From positions 1 to 64,000 of the forward strand of contig CAYUJE010000002.1 in assembly GCA_964444865.1 (NCBI GenBank): 64,000 bases of DNA. The letters run 5' to 3'. Source of the stretch: SXOA01 sp964444865. GTDB taxonomy: Bacteria; Planctomycetota; Planctomycetia; Pirellulales; Pirellulaceae. The number at the start of each line of letters is the position of its first letter. Position 1 is the stretch's first letter. Below the pieces are notes generated by a model. The model was given only the letters and a program-made list of their open reading frames with translations, had not been told where the DNA came from and searched no databases. Below, piece after piece: positions 49,053 to 56,917 of this stretch. The position numbers and the translations under genes were made by a program.

Positions 49053-50513
49053 GTGCCTCCTTCCCACCCCACCTTTCTCGAAGCTTTTTGGGTCTGGTGC
49101 CGCATCGCGGCTCTCAGCTTTGGGGGGCCGACGGCGCAAATCGCGGTGATGCACCGGGTGCTGGTGGAAGAGAAAAAGTGGATCAGCGAGCACCGTTTTC
49201 TGCACGCCCTCAACTACTGCATGCTCCTGCCGGGACCCGAAGCCCAGCAGCTCGCGGTCTATATCGGCTGGCTGCTGCACGGCACGCGGGGCGGGCTGGT
49301 CGCGGGGACGCTCTTCATTTTGCCGGGCTTCGTGGCGATCCTGCTGCTGAGCATGGTGTATGTGCTGGCCCAATCCCAGGATGCCTCCGCCCTTTCCCAT
49401 CTCGTGGACGCCGTCTTTTATGGTTTGAAGCCGGCCGTGGCGGCCATTGTGGCCGAGGCGGTCATTCGCATCGGCAGAAAGGTGCTGAAGAACCGGGTGA
49501 TGGTCGCCATCGCGGCTTTGGCGTTCGTGGGAATCTTTTTTCTCGAATTGCCGTTTCCCGCCATCATTCTGGCCGCGGGGCTGACCGGCTTTGTCGGTGG
49601 AAAACTCTGGCCTAAGACTTTTCAGGTCATCAAGCAGCACGGCGAAGGTCCGGCGGATGACCAGCGGGCGGTCGATGCCGCCGCGGAGAAAGCCAGGCCC
49701 ACGTTCGCGCGGACCCTGCTCATCTCCGCTTTCTGGCTGACCCTCTGGTTCGCACCGCTCGGCGCACTGGCGTGGTGGCTCGGCCCGGAGAGTGTGTTTG
49801 TCAAGGAAGGACTCTTCTTCAGCCAGGCAGCCGTCCTGACCTTTGGCGGCGCATACTCGGTCCTTTCCTACATCGGCCAGAAAGCCGTCCATCAGTTCGG
49901 CTGGCTCAAGCCGGCGGAGATGATGGACGGCTTGGGGATGGCGGAAACCACTCCCGGCCCGCTGATCATGGTGGTGCAGTTCGTCGGCTTCATGGGTGCT
50001 TACCGCAACCCCGGTTCGCTGCCGCCACTGACGGCGGGCATCCTGGGCTCGGTCATCACGGTCTGGGTCACGTTCGTCCCCTGCTTTTTCTGGATCTTCC
50101 TCGGTGCCCCCTACATCGAGCGGCTACGGGGGAATCTCAACCTCAGTTCCGCCCTCTCCTCCATCACCGCGGCCGTCGTGGGGGTGGTGCTGAATCTGGC
50201 GATTTGGTTTGGAATTCACGTCCTGTTCGCGGACGTCTCCGAAGTCCGCACGAGCGGACTCGCCGGCAAAATCACGGTCACCAGCAGCGGGGAGATCAGC
50301 GAAAAGCTCACCTCAGAATCTCCCCAGCCCCAAGCCTCCTTCTACCAGCCCCATCTCCGGTGGTTTTGGCCGGTGTGGTCGTCCACCCGCTGGGGCAACG
50401 TGCTCCTGCTGGCCGTAGCCCTGCTGCTGATTTTCCGCCTGAAGCAGGGGATGCTCGTAACGCTGGCGACTTGCATCGCCTTGGGAGTCTTGCTCTATCT
50501 CTTGGGGCTGTAA
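49053..50513 (+). CDS. chrA: Chromate transporter (CHR/ChrA family), long form
   Basis: About 486 residues from GTG 49053; TTG starts at 49020 and 49026, or one inside the gap, are possible. Two CHR halves are visible: TFLEAFWVWCRIAALSFGGP with ALNYCMLLPGPEAQQLAVYI, and the second VLTFGGAYSVLSYIGQKAVH with LGMAETTPGPLIMVVQFVGF. The proline-glycine motif P-G-P is present in both halves. Around ten membrane helices are expected. Family members export chromate by ion exchange, but many homologues have no shown substrate. The insert between helices near residues 380-430 is not typical. Confidence 0.85.
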   Translation: MPPSHPTFLEAFWVWCRIAALSFGGPTAQIAVMHRVLVEEKKWISEHRFLHALNYCMLLPGPEAQQLAVYIGWLLHGTRGGLVAGTLFILPGFVAILLLSMVYVLAQSQDASALSHLVDAVFYGLKPAVAAIVAEAVIRIGRKVLKNRVMVAIAALAFVGIFFLELPFPAIILAAGLTGFVGGKLWPKTFQVIKQHGEGPADDQRAVDAAAEKARPTFARTLLISAFWLTLWFAPLGALAWWLGPESVFVKEGLFFSQAAVLTFGGAYSVLSYIGQKAVHQFGWLKPAEMMDGLGMAETTPGPLIMVVQFVGFMGAYRNPGSLPPLTAGILGSVITVWVTFVPCFFWIFLGAPYIERLRGNLNLSSALSSITAAVVGVVLNLAIWFGIHVLFADVSEVRTSGLAGKITVTSSGEISEKLTSESPQPQASFYQPHLRWFWPVWSSTRWGNVLLLAVALLLIFRLKQGMLVTLATCIALGVLLYLLGL

Positions 50514-50593
50514 AATCCTCGCTGGCACAGGGAGAATGAAAGGCAAACCGAGAAAAAGAGGTCTCCCATTTTCCGCCCCGTGCCCGCCGAGTT

Positions 50594-50620
50594 TTGTGAG
50601 CAGCGACTTGCCCCTATACT
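50594..50620 (+). promoter_or_regulatory. Candidate promoter of the radical SAM cassette
   Basis: TATACT at 50615-50620 is a good -10; TTGTGA at 50594-50599 is a weak -35 at a short spacing of 15. Just downstream two direct copies of GTTCGGTTTCC are 15 bases apart (about 50639-50664), a possible operator. The position fits a promoter for the three coupled genes that follow. Confidence 0.35.
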
Positions 50621-50672
50621 CGTATGCGTACCTGTCCCGGTTCGGTTTCCCCTGTTCGGTTTCCACAATCTC

Positions 50673-51641
50673 ATGTCCGATGCAAAATCAAAATTGGCTA
50701 TGCTCGGTGTTATGAACCGAAACTTGAGTGAGTTTAGAATACGCCAGGGTCCTGCCGGAATGCACCTTTTTCACCGTAGGACTGGCCTGAATCTTCTATT
50801 AGACGAGATTCGTGTGCCGCCAGAGCATTGGGCGGAAGCGCCTCGCCAGTTATCGATCGCGTTGACGAACGCTTGTGACCTTGAGTGCGATTTCTGCTAC
50901 GCGCCAAAACATCATGCCAGACTTTCGGCAACCAAGATCATCGACTGGCTGGACGAGCTAAACTCAGGGGGCTGTGTTGGCATTGGATTTGGCGGCGGGG
51001 AGCCGACACTTCATCCGGACCTGCCAAAACTCTGCGAGTATGCGGCGCAACACACGGAAATGTCGGTGTCGTTGACAACGCACGGCCATCATCTTGACGA
51101 AGATTATGTTCGGTCGCTGGCTGGAAACGTCCACTTTGTGCGAATAAGTATGGATGGGGTCGGCCAAACTTACGAATCAGTTCGCGGACGTTCCTTTCAG
51201 GCACTAATTAGCCGACTAAACTCTCTGCGAGACACGATACGGTATGGGATTAATTATGTCGTGAACTCGCAGACGATTCGAGACATCGACGCTGCGATCG
51301 ACGTTGCCGAGAATCACGGAGCATCTGAGTTCTTACTATTGCCTCAACGGGCCTCCCAGAATAGTCCTGGAATCGATATTGATACAAGTCTTGCGTTGAA
51401 GGAATGGGTAGACCGATATCATGGGGGCGTACGACTGACGGTGAGTGAGAGTGGAGCCGATGGCCTTCGTTACTGCGACCCATTTCAACTTGAGAAAGGC
51501 ACTCAAGGCTACGCGCATATAGACGCGTCGGGATTTATCAAAAGAACATCCTTTGACTTGACGGGGATCGCCATCGGGAAAGAAGGGGTTATTGAAGCAT
51601 TGAAACTCCTGCGGGCCACAGAAACGGAGAACAGGTCATGA
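50673..51641 (+). CDS. Radical SAM protein of a candidate defence cassette
   Basis: 322 residues from ATG 50673 (ATG 50700 or 50712 are alternatives; none has a good Shine-Dalgarno). QLSIALTNACDLECDFCYAP holds the CxxxCxxC cluster motif (C68, C72, C75 by this start), IGFGGGEPTLHPDLPKL the GGGEP SAM motif, and SVSLTTHGHH and FVRISMDGV continue the barrel. The C-terminal region (LRYCDPFQLEKGTQGYAHID, ASGFIKRTSFD) resembles a SPASM-like segment that keeps only one Cys, so a second cluster is doubtful. G+C and codon use are unlike the flanks. It overlaps the next gene by four bases (ATGA). Its substrate may be the small second protein or a nucleotide; this is speculative. Confidence 0.8.
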   Translation: MSDAKSKLAMLGVMNRNLSEFRIRQGPAGMHLFHRRTGLNLLLDEIRVPPEHWAEAPRQLSIALTNACDLECDFCYAPKHHARLSATKIIDWLDELNSGGCVGIGFGGGEPTLHPDLPKLCEYAAQHTEMSVSLTTHGHHLDEDYVRSLAGNVHFVRISMDGVGQTYESVRGRSFQALISRLNSLRDTIRYGINYVVNSQTIRDIDAAIDVAENHGASEFLLLPQRASQNSPGIDIDTSLALKEWVDRYHGGVRLTVSESGADGLRYCDPFQLEKGTQGYAHIDASGFIKRTSFDLTGIAIGKEGVIEALKLLRATETENRS

Positions 51642-52060
51642 AAATGTGGTTTGGATACGGGTCGGAGCATTCTGCCAATCTGGTCATGATTGGTCATTTC
51701 AAAGACGCCCAAACTGCCGAGAGAGCGGAAAAAGTAATCGCGGAAATCAGACAAAAAGTCGAAAACGATTCGCGTGACGGCCAGATGGAAATAGGTGAGC
51801 TGTCGGGGCGATACACCGACGGGATGCTGGAACTCCTGGGAAACTTGAAAGTCCACAGCGTTGGACCTGCCGAGTTAGAACAGTTTGCTTACGATATCCC
51901 TATAAAACGCCAGGGAAATGACCTCGTGTCGCGAACCGATGAAGTCGAATTATCAGCGTTTATCAAAGTGATGATCGACTATGGCGCGAGGATTGAGATT
52001 TATTCGGCAGATGATCATGCTGACACGAGCGAGGATGACAAGCCACTGGAAGAGAATTGA
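51638..52060 (+). CDS. Small DUF6375-like protein
   Basis: A 140-residue protein starting MKMWFGYGSEHSANLVMIGH. From memory this opening (K-x-W-x-G-Y-G-S-E-H-S-x-N-L-V-M-I-G) is that of a small uncharacterised family, DUF6375, but the number should be checked. It is acidic and has no signal peptide. The order strand-helix (HFKDAQTAERAEKVIAEIRQ) and later a strand-turn with HSVGPAELEQFAYDIPIKRQ suggests an alpha/beta ferredoxin-like fold. Its start overlaps the radical SAM stop and its stop overlaps the NTPase start, so the three products are made together. It may be a substrate, adaptor or modulator. Confidence 0.65.
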   Translation: MKMWFGYGSEHSANLVMIGHFKDAQTAERAEKVIAEIRQKVENDSRDGQMEIGELSGRYTDGMLELLGNLKVHSVGPAELEQFAYDIPIKRQGNDLVSRTDEVELSAFIKVMIDYGARIEIYSADDHADTSEDDKPLEEN

Positions 52061-55000
52061 ACCACTATATGCCGAGCTTAAACTGGGAAACATTCGTCGG
52101 TTTGCCCGGAAGCTGTACCGACAACTTCGAAATGCTTTGTCGGCATTTGATTCGTCGGCATTACGGACAATACGGGCATTTCGCTGCACTGGCAAACCAA
52201 CCGGGCGTTGAGTTTCACTTGAAGCTCAACTCAAAGTGTTCACTTGGAGAGCCACCAAGATGGTATGGATGGCAGTGCAGATGGTTTCAGCTTCCGTCGG
52301 CGAGGGCGATTAGTGCCGCCCGGCGCAAAAAGATTGAGAAGGCAGTAAGAACTACAGAAAAGGAACTGCCTCACGTCACGGATTGGGTTCTATGGACGCG
52401 GTATCCGCTTACGAAGGCCGATCAGATTTGGTATTCGTCGCTTTCCACTACGATGACTCTCCATCAGTGGACAGCAGCGGAAGTTGAGGAGCACCTGACG
52501 GGAGAAGCAGAACTCCTCCGGCAAACGTATTTTGGTGAGCTCGTCCTCCTGCCCGACTCTCTCGCGGAAATGCAAAAGAACGCCGCCGCTCCGTTAGCAG
52601 AACGATGGTTGCACGAGGTCCATCAGTCCGTCGAAGTAGAGAGGCGAATTCGGAGGATGCTAGGTGAGAAATCCAACTGGAGCGACATTCAGAAGCTGCG
52701 AGAAGTCCTTGAGACCGATGCCCAAAGAGTCGAGAACGACGTAGAGGACTTGCGCGGCGTATTGCACGATGCCGCGTCACAAGTCGCTAAAATTGCGCGA
52801 AACGTAGCTGGAGACTTAGGCGACTGTCTAACAGCGGTTCAAAAGGGCGATTTGGATCTGATTAGAACGCAGCAGGATAAACTGACAAAACTCGATATGT
52901 TTGCACTATCACAAACGGTTCGAGTATTACGATCGAATGCGAAACGCGCTGCACTGGCGACGACCAACGTCGTCTCGTGCATCTCTGAAGCGCGGAGTTT
53001 GTTTCGTGACGTGAACTCGTCAATAGGAAGTCGGGTGGCAATCATTACTGCGGAAGCAGGATACGGAAAGACGCACCTCGCGGCAGAATTGTCCTCACCG
53101 ACTGAGGACCGTCCCGCCGGCGTTCTTCTGTTAGGACGACAGTTGCATGCCCGGGCAACCATGAATGATCTAGCCAAACAGGTCGTAATCAATGGCAAAT
53201 CTTGTTCCAGCATGGAAGGACTGATTGCCGCCCTTGACGCAGCCGGTCAAAGAGCAAAGCGCAGACTACCCATCGTCATCGATGGACTGAATGAGGCCGA
53301 AGATCCGAGGGACTGGAAGAATCAACTGGCTTCTATCGACGAACTCCTTCGCAAGTACCCATACGTCCTGATGGTGTGTACGCTGCGCCCGGCGTTTCTA
53401 GAGCAGTCTATACCATCAAACTTTGGACCACTCGAGCTTCCTGGCTTCGAAGACGACCTGACGGATGCGATTCGTGCCTACTTTAAGTACTACCGAATTA
53501 ACGCCACGGATGCGGATTTGCCGTGGAGATTATTATCGCATCCTCTTAAGCTGCGGTTGTTCTGCGAAGTGACCAACTCAAAGCGTGAGCGGGAAGTTGG
53601 AATTGAGGCGATGCCCGGTTCGCTCACGGCTCTATTTGATCGCTATCTTGATCAAGCGTCTCAACGCATCGCCGAACTCTGCCCGCGAACGCATCGCTTT
53701 TACGCTCTGGATGTGCGGTCTGCCTTTGGGGAAATCGGGGTGGCGCTCTGGGAGGGAAATGCACGAGAGATAAGTCTATCAACTCTTCGAGGGCGTCTCC
53801 ATGATGAAGGACGCGCGAGAGATGGGAGCATCGTCTACCTGTCAGAAGATGAAGGGGTACTACTTCGGTATCCAGGGGAAGGGTCGTCGGATGCAACAGT
53901 TTCGGTCGTATACGATGCACTGGCGGGCCATTTAGTTGCCGAGGCTCTGATTGCTCGAATCGGTCGCGCCGGCCTTGCAAACTGGCTTAACAAATTGGAG
54001 ACGATAAGTGCGCTGGAAGGCGATTATGACCAAAAACACCCGCTGGCAGCGGATATTACGCGGTCATTGGCAGGGTTATTGCCTCGCCGACACTATGGCC
54101 AACAGCTATGGCCCCTGCTGCAAGATGCGCCGCGGCAAAAGGCGCTTCGCTTTGCTGCGGATTTAGAAGGAGAATTTCTCGATGGAGAAACCGTCAAAGA
54201 ACTGGCGATCTTGTTAATGCGGCCTCCTGGACATCTCAAGGACTTGTTCGAACGTCTGCGAGAAACGCGAGCGGTTCCATCACACCCACTCAATGCGGAC
54301 TTCCTCGACGACGTGATGCGTCCGCTTTCCGTGGCTGATCGAGACCTCCGTTGGACCGAGTGGCTTCGCCGCAATTATGAAGGTGTAGTTCAAGATTTGC
54401 AACGTTGGGAAAGGCGCTGGCGCGAAAGGTCGGAACGATCTGCGAGGGACGTTCTACGCGCACGCTGGATAATGTGGACGTTGACAAGCACAATCCGGCT
54501 GCTGAGGGATCAGGCTACTCGCACCCTATATTGGTTTGGGCGAGGAGATGCGAAAGCGCTTTTTGATCTCGCGCTCGATTCTTTGGAGATCAATGACTTA
54601 TATGTACCGGAACGTATGCTCGCAGCAAGCTATGGCGTGGCCATGGCTCATCAGCAGCCGAATATTGTTTTCAGCGGACAATTGAAGGGATTCTTGACTG
54701 GCCTGCGCGACGCTCTAATCGGTCCGTCCGCTATTGCCCCAACGTATCACGCACTTACGCGAATGTTCGTGTCCGGAATGGCCGAGCTTGCAGAGGCCTA
54801 TTTCCCCGAAGCGATTCCTCAAGGCTTAGTGGTTGGCGGCAAGATTGCTTTTGCGTCGGGACCATCCATCGAAGCGTTGCCGTCACATGATTTACGAGCT
54901 GTGGAGGCGAAAACAACTCTCCATATGGATTTCGAGAATTATGCCTTGGGCGAGCTGTGCGAACACCGCAGTAACTACGACATGAAGCACGTGGGACACC

Positions 55001-56118
55001 AAGCGGTAGTCGCGCACGTTCTTGGCATGGTCTGGCAATGCGGATGGCGTAGACAGTCGTTCGAAGAAGCGGAACGACAAATCTATGAGTATGACTCCAG
55101 GCGTCGCCCTAAGACCGAACGATACGGTAAGAAATACGGCTGGATTGGGTATTACACTTATGCTGGAATCCTTCAGGACGCTGGTCACCCACCGAGACAA
55201 GGATCGCGACTTTCCGAATTGCAAATCGACCCCTCGTTTCCTGTCACTCCACCACCAGCGCCACTCAATCTTCCGACTTGGGCTGATGTCGCGCCTAAAA
55301 GTGATAAGCGGTGGATTCGTGAAGGTAAAAGTGCCATTCCAAACGAACTATTCTATGCAGACGAAATTGGCTCCAAACCCGGTCCATGGGTCGCCGTACA
55401 CGCGGCTTGCAAACAACGAAGCAAAATCACTGAACGGAGCGTCTGGTGTTTGCTGTACGGTCTACTCGTGGCAGAGAAAGACGTGAAGCGACTTGTCAGC
55501 ACACTGGAAAGTCGTGAATATCCCGGAAGACACTGGCGGCCTGACGTTCCTAGTGAATACTACACGTTTGCGGGCGAAATCCCTTGGGCTACAGAGTTTG
55601 CGAGTCGAGAAGCACGTAATCGAGAGGAAAGCATTTACGTTGAAGAAGTTGAATTGTCACCGGGCAATACCATTCAAGTTGAGGCGCTCGCCCACTCGTT
55701 CAACTGGGAGAGCCATCATAGCCCGGTAAACCAGGCTCGAAACGCTCTAATCCCATCGCGGGGTTTTTCCGACGCATTCGATTTGAGGGGTACGCCTCAG
55801 TCATTCGACCAGGTTTTACCCGATGGTGCGCTCGCATCGATTTCCTTTGAAGCACCTGTCGGTTTTGAGGGTGAAATCATTTATCTTCGCGAGGACCTAC
55901 TTCGAAAATATGCGAAGAACCGCCATTTTATCTGGTTCCTTTGGGGCGAACGCGAAATCTACACTGAACGAGACGCACCGGATTGGCTTGTCGCGGCAAT
56001 TCGCAAAAACGCACAAGTGTGGCGAATGGTGAAAGGCATCGAAGAAGTCAGTTCCACATGGCGACCAGAGAGAACAAAACGTAAGGCATCGAAAAAGGCG
56101 AGGAAGGGGTCGCGGTAA
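52057..56118 (+). CDS. 1353-aa STAND/NACHT-type NTPase with nuclease-like N-terminus (Avs-like)
   Basis: The TTG at 52057 overlaps the previous stop (TTGA); ATG 52069 is the alternative. Residues 1-150 look like a PD-(D/E)xK nuclease: a helix with FE (F24-E25), NQPGVEFHLKL (E52) and WYGWQCRWF (Q73-C-R75), that is Q-x-K with Lys replaced by Arg. Residues 150-300 are helical. The NTPase core has Walker A ITAEAGYGKTHLAAEL (about residue 333), Walker B RLPIVIDGLNEAEDPRDW (about 405) and LMVCTLRPAFLEQ. The last 850 residues are mostly helical without a family name that I can give, and end in a basic Lys/Arg tail. Size and order match Avs-type anti-phage sensors, but I cannot assign a known type. 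Confidence 0.75.
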   Translation: MNHYMPSLNWETFVGLPGSCTDNFEMLCRHLIRRHYGQYGHFAALANQPGVEFHLKLNSKCSLGEPPRWYGWQCRWFQLPSARAISAARRKKIEKAVRTTEKELPHVTDWVLWTRYPLTKADQIWYSSLSTTMTLHQWTAAEVEEHLTGEAELLRQTYFGELVLLPDSLAEMQKNAAAPLAERWLHEVHQSVEVERRIRRMLGEKSNWSDIQKLREVLETDAQRVENDVEDLRGVLHDAASQVAKIARNVAGDLGDCLTAVQKGDLDLIRTQQDKLTKLDMFALSQTVRVLRSNAKRAALATTNVVSCISEARSLFRDVNSSIGSRVAIITAEAGYGKTHLAAELSSPTEDRPAGVLLLGRQLHARATMNDLAKQVVINGKSCSSMEGLIAALDAAGQRAKRRLPIVIDGLNEAEDPRDWKNQLASIDELLRKYPYVLMVCTLRPAFLEQSIPSNFGPLELPGFEDDLTDAIRAYFKYYRINATDADLPWRLLSHPLKLRLFCEVTNSKREREVGIEAMPGSLTALFDRYLDQASQRIAELCPRTHRFYALDVRSAFGEIGVALWEGNAREISLSTLRGRLHDEGRARDGSIVYLSEDEGVLLRYPGEGSSDATVSVVYDALAGHLVAEALIARIGRAGLANWLNKLETISALEGDYDQKHPLAADITRSLAGLLPRRHYGQQLWPLLQDAPRQKALRFAADLEGEFLDGETVKELAILLMRPPGHLKDLFERLRETRAVPSHPLNADFLDDVMRPLSVADRDLRWTEWLRRNYEGVVQDLQRWERRWRERSERSARDVLRARWIMWTLTSTIRLLRDQATRTLYWFGRGDAKALFDLALDSLEINDLYVPERMLAASYGVAMAHQQPNIVFSGQLKGFLTGLRDALIGPSAIAPTYHALTRMFVSGMAELAEAYFPEAIPQGLVVGGKIAFASGPSIEALPSHDLRAVEAKTTLHMDFENYALGELCEHRSNYDMKHVGHQAVVAHVLGMVWQCGWRRQSFEEAERQIYEYDSRRRPKTERYGKKYGWIGYYTYAGILQDAGHPPRQGSRLSELQIDPSFPVTPPPAPLNLPTWADVAPKSDKRWIREGKSAIPNELFYADEIGSKPGPWVAVHAACKQRSKITERSVWCLLYGLLVAEKDVKRLVSTLESREYPGRHWRPDVPSEYYTFAGEIPWATEFASREARNREESIYVEEVELSPGNTIQVEALAHSFNWESHHSPVNQARNALIPSRGFSDAFDLRGTPQSFDQVLPDGALASISFEAPVGFEGEIIYLREDLLRKYAKNRHFIWFLWGEREIYTERDAPDWLVAAIRKNAQVWRMVKGIEEVSSTWRPERTKRKASKKARKGSR

Positions 56119-56148
56119 GCCGGAGAGGCACGCCAGGCGGCTTTTTTT
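56117..56148 (+). terminator. Intrinsic terminator after the cassette
   Basis: A short hairpin (AAGCCG and CGGCTT, with G/C-rich loop) is followed directly by TTTTTTT at 56142-56148. It overlaps the stop codon of the NTPase gene and closes the three-gene unit. Confidence 0.65.
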
Positions 56149-56762
56149 CTAAGGAAATGGAACTGAGACAGGCACACTTACGGATAAATGCGTCCGCGCC
56201 GCTGAGGACCAAGGGTCCCAGTTCACTGTCCGCCGCGCCAAGTGAAAAAAAATCTTTTGAAGATAGTGAACAAAAGTGACTTCTCGCGCATCTAGTGATT
56301 GGGAGACCGATGCGCGCGGATGACGCTGCGTGAGTGGTGGGTTTTCCCTTCAGAACCGACGGGATGCGCGAGGGGTAATTGCTGGTTATAGAACGTTTTG
56401 CCGTTTTGGCGGTTGCGAAGCTGCAAACTGTTGTACGGAAAGTACTTGGGACGAGAGGAGACCGTGTGAGTGAAGCAAAAAAGTGGTTATCAAGTGGTGA
56501 ATCAGGGACAGTAATTTACGCCGGGTGGATGGGGTAATGTCAATAGTGTTAATGACTTACGCACGCAGGATTACGCATTTATGAATCGAAACTGGCCCGT
56601 TTTGGCCAAAATGTATCAGCTTGATCAATGTTAAAGATCAATCTGACAAGGAGTTGCGGCGAGTCGCGGCGTGCGGTTTGAAAGGGTGAATATCATGAAT
56701 CGCAACTCGCTCAGGCGGGCTGCACTCGGACGCCAGGTGGAGGCGGAGCCTCGAAGACGGAC

Positions 56763-56785
56763 GTTTCCACGGGGACCGTGGGAAC
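56763..56785. repeat. GTTTCCACGG...CCGTGGGAAC palindrome
   Basis: A 10-bp stem with one mismatch, a relative of the 11954-11981 hairpin. It lies in the spacer downstream of the cassette. Confidence 0.6.
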
Positions 56786-56852
56786 AAGAGAGAGGAAACC
56801 CTTACCCCGGTCCTCTCTCGAAAGGAGAAGGGGGAAGGGAGGAGAGGGAAGT

Positions 56853-56888
56853 ATCAGGGGGCTGACGCCCCCGCTCGCCGATGGCTAC
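56853..56888. repeat. ATCAGGGGGCTGACGCCCCC element, second copy
   Basis: Nearly identical to 23161-23200, including the terminal CTCGCCGATGGCTAC. Here its ATG does not start the gene; the permease start lies 37 bases later. Confidence 0.75.
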
Positions 56889-56917
56889 CCCCTTATCGCT
56901 CCCCTATATTGAACGTC

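Larger units (their letters stand above)
56149..56917. other. Non-coding region downstream of the cassette, with repeats
   Basis: About 770 bases without a credible gene. The first 500 have low G+C and several small palindromes (TTGATCAATGTTAAAGATCA, GGCCCGTTTTGGCC). The remainder carries dispersed elements: a GTTTCCACGG/CCGTGGGAAC palindrome (56763-56785), a CTCTCGAAAGGAG-type purine/pyrimidine stretch (about 56812-56850), and the ATCAGGGGGCT element (56853-56888). It looks like a boundary of acquired DNA. Confidence 0.55.

Noticed and set aside
49001..49615. Continuation of the small membrane protein across the gap
   Set aside because: After the gap this frame runs opposite in phase to the transporter and looks like out-of-frame translation of it; the gap length is nominal, so the join is meaningless.
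50673..51641. Prokaryotic viperin
   Set aside because: A radical SAM motif alone is not enough. There is no linked nucleotide kinase, the tail looks SPASM-like, and the neighbours are an NTPase and a small DUF protein. Decisive test: phylogenetic placement with viperins.
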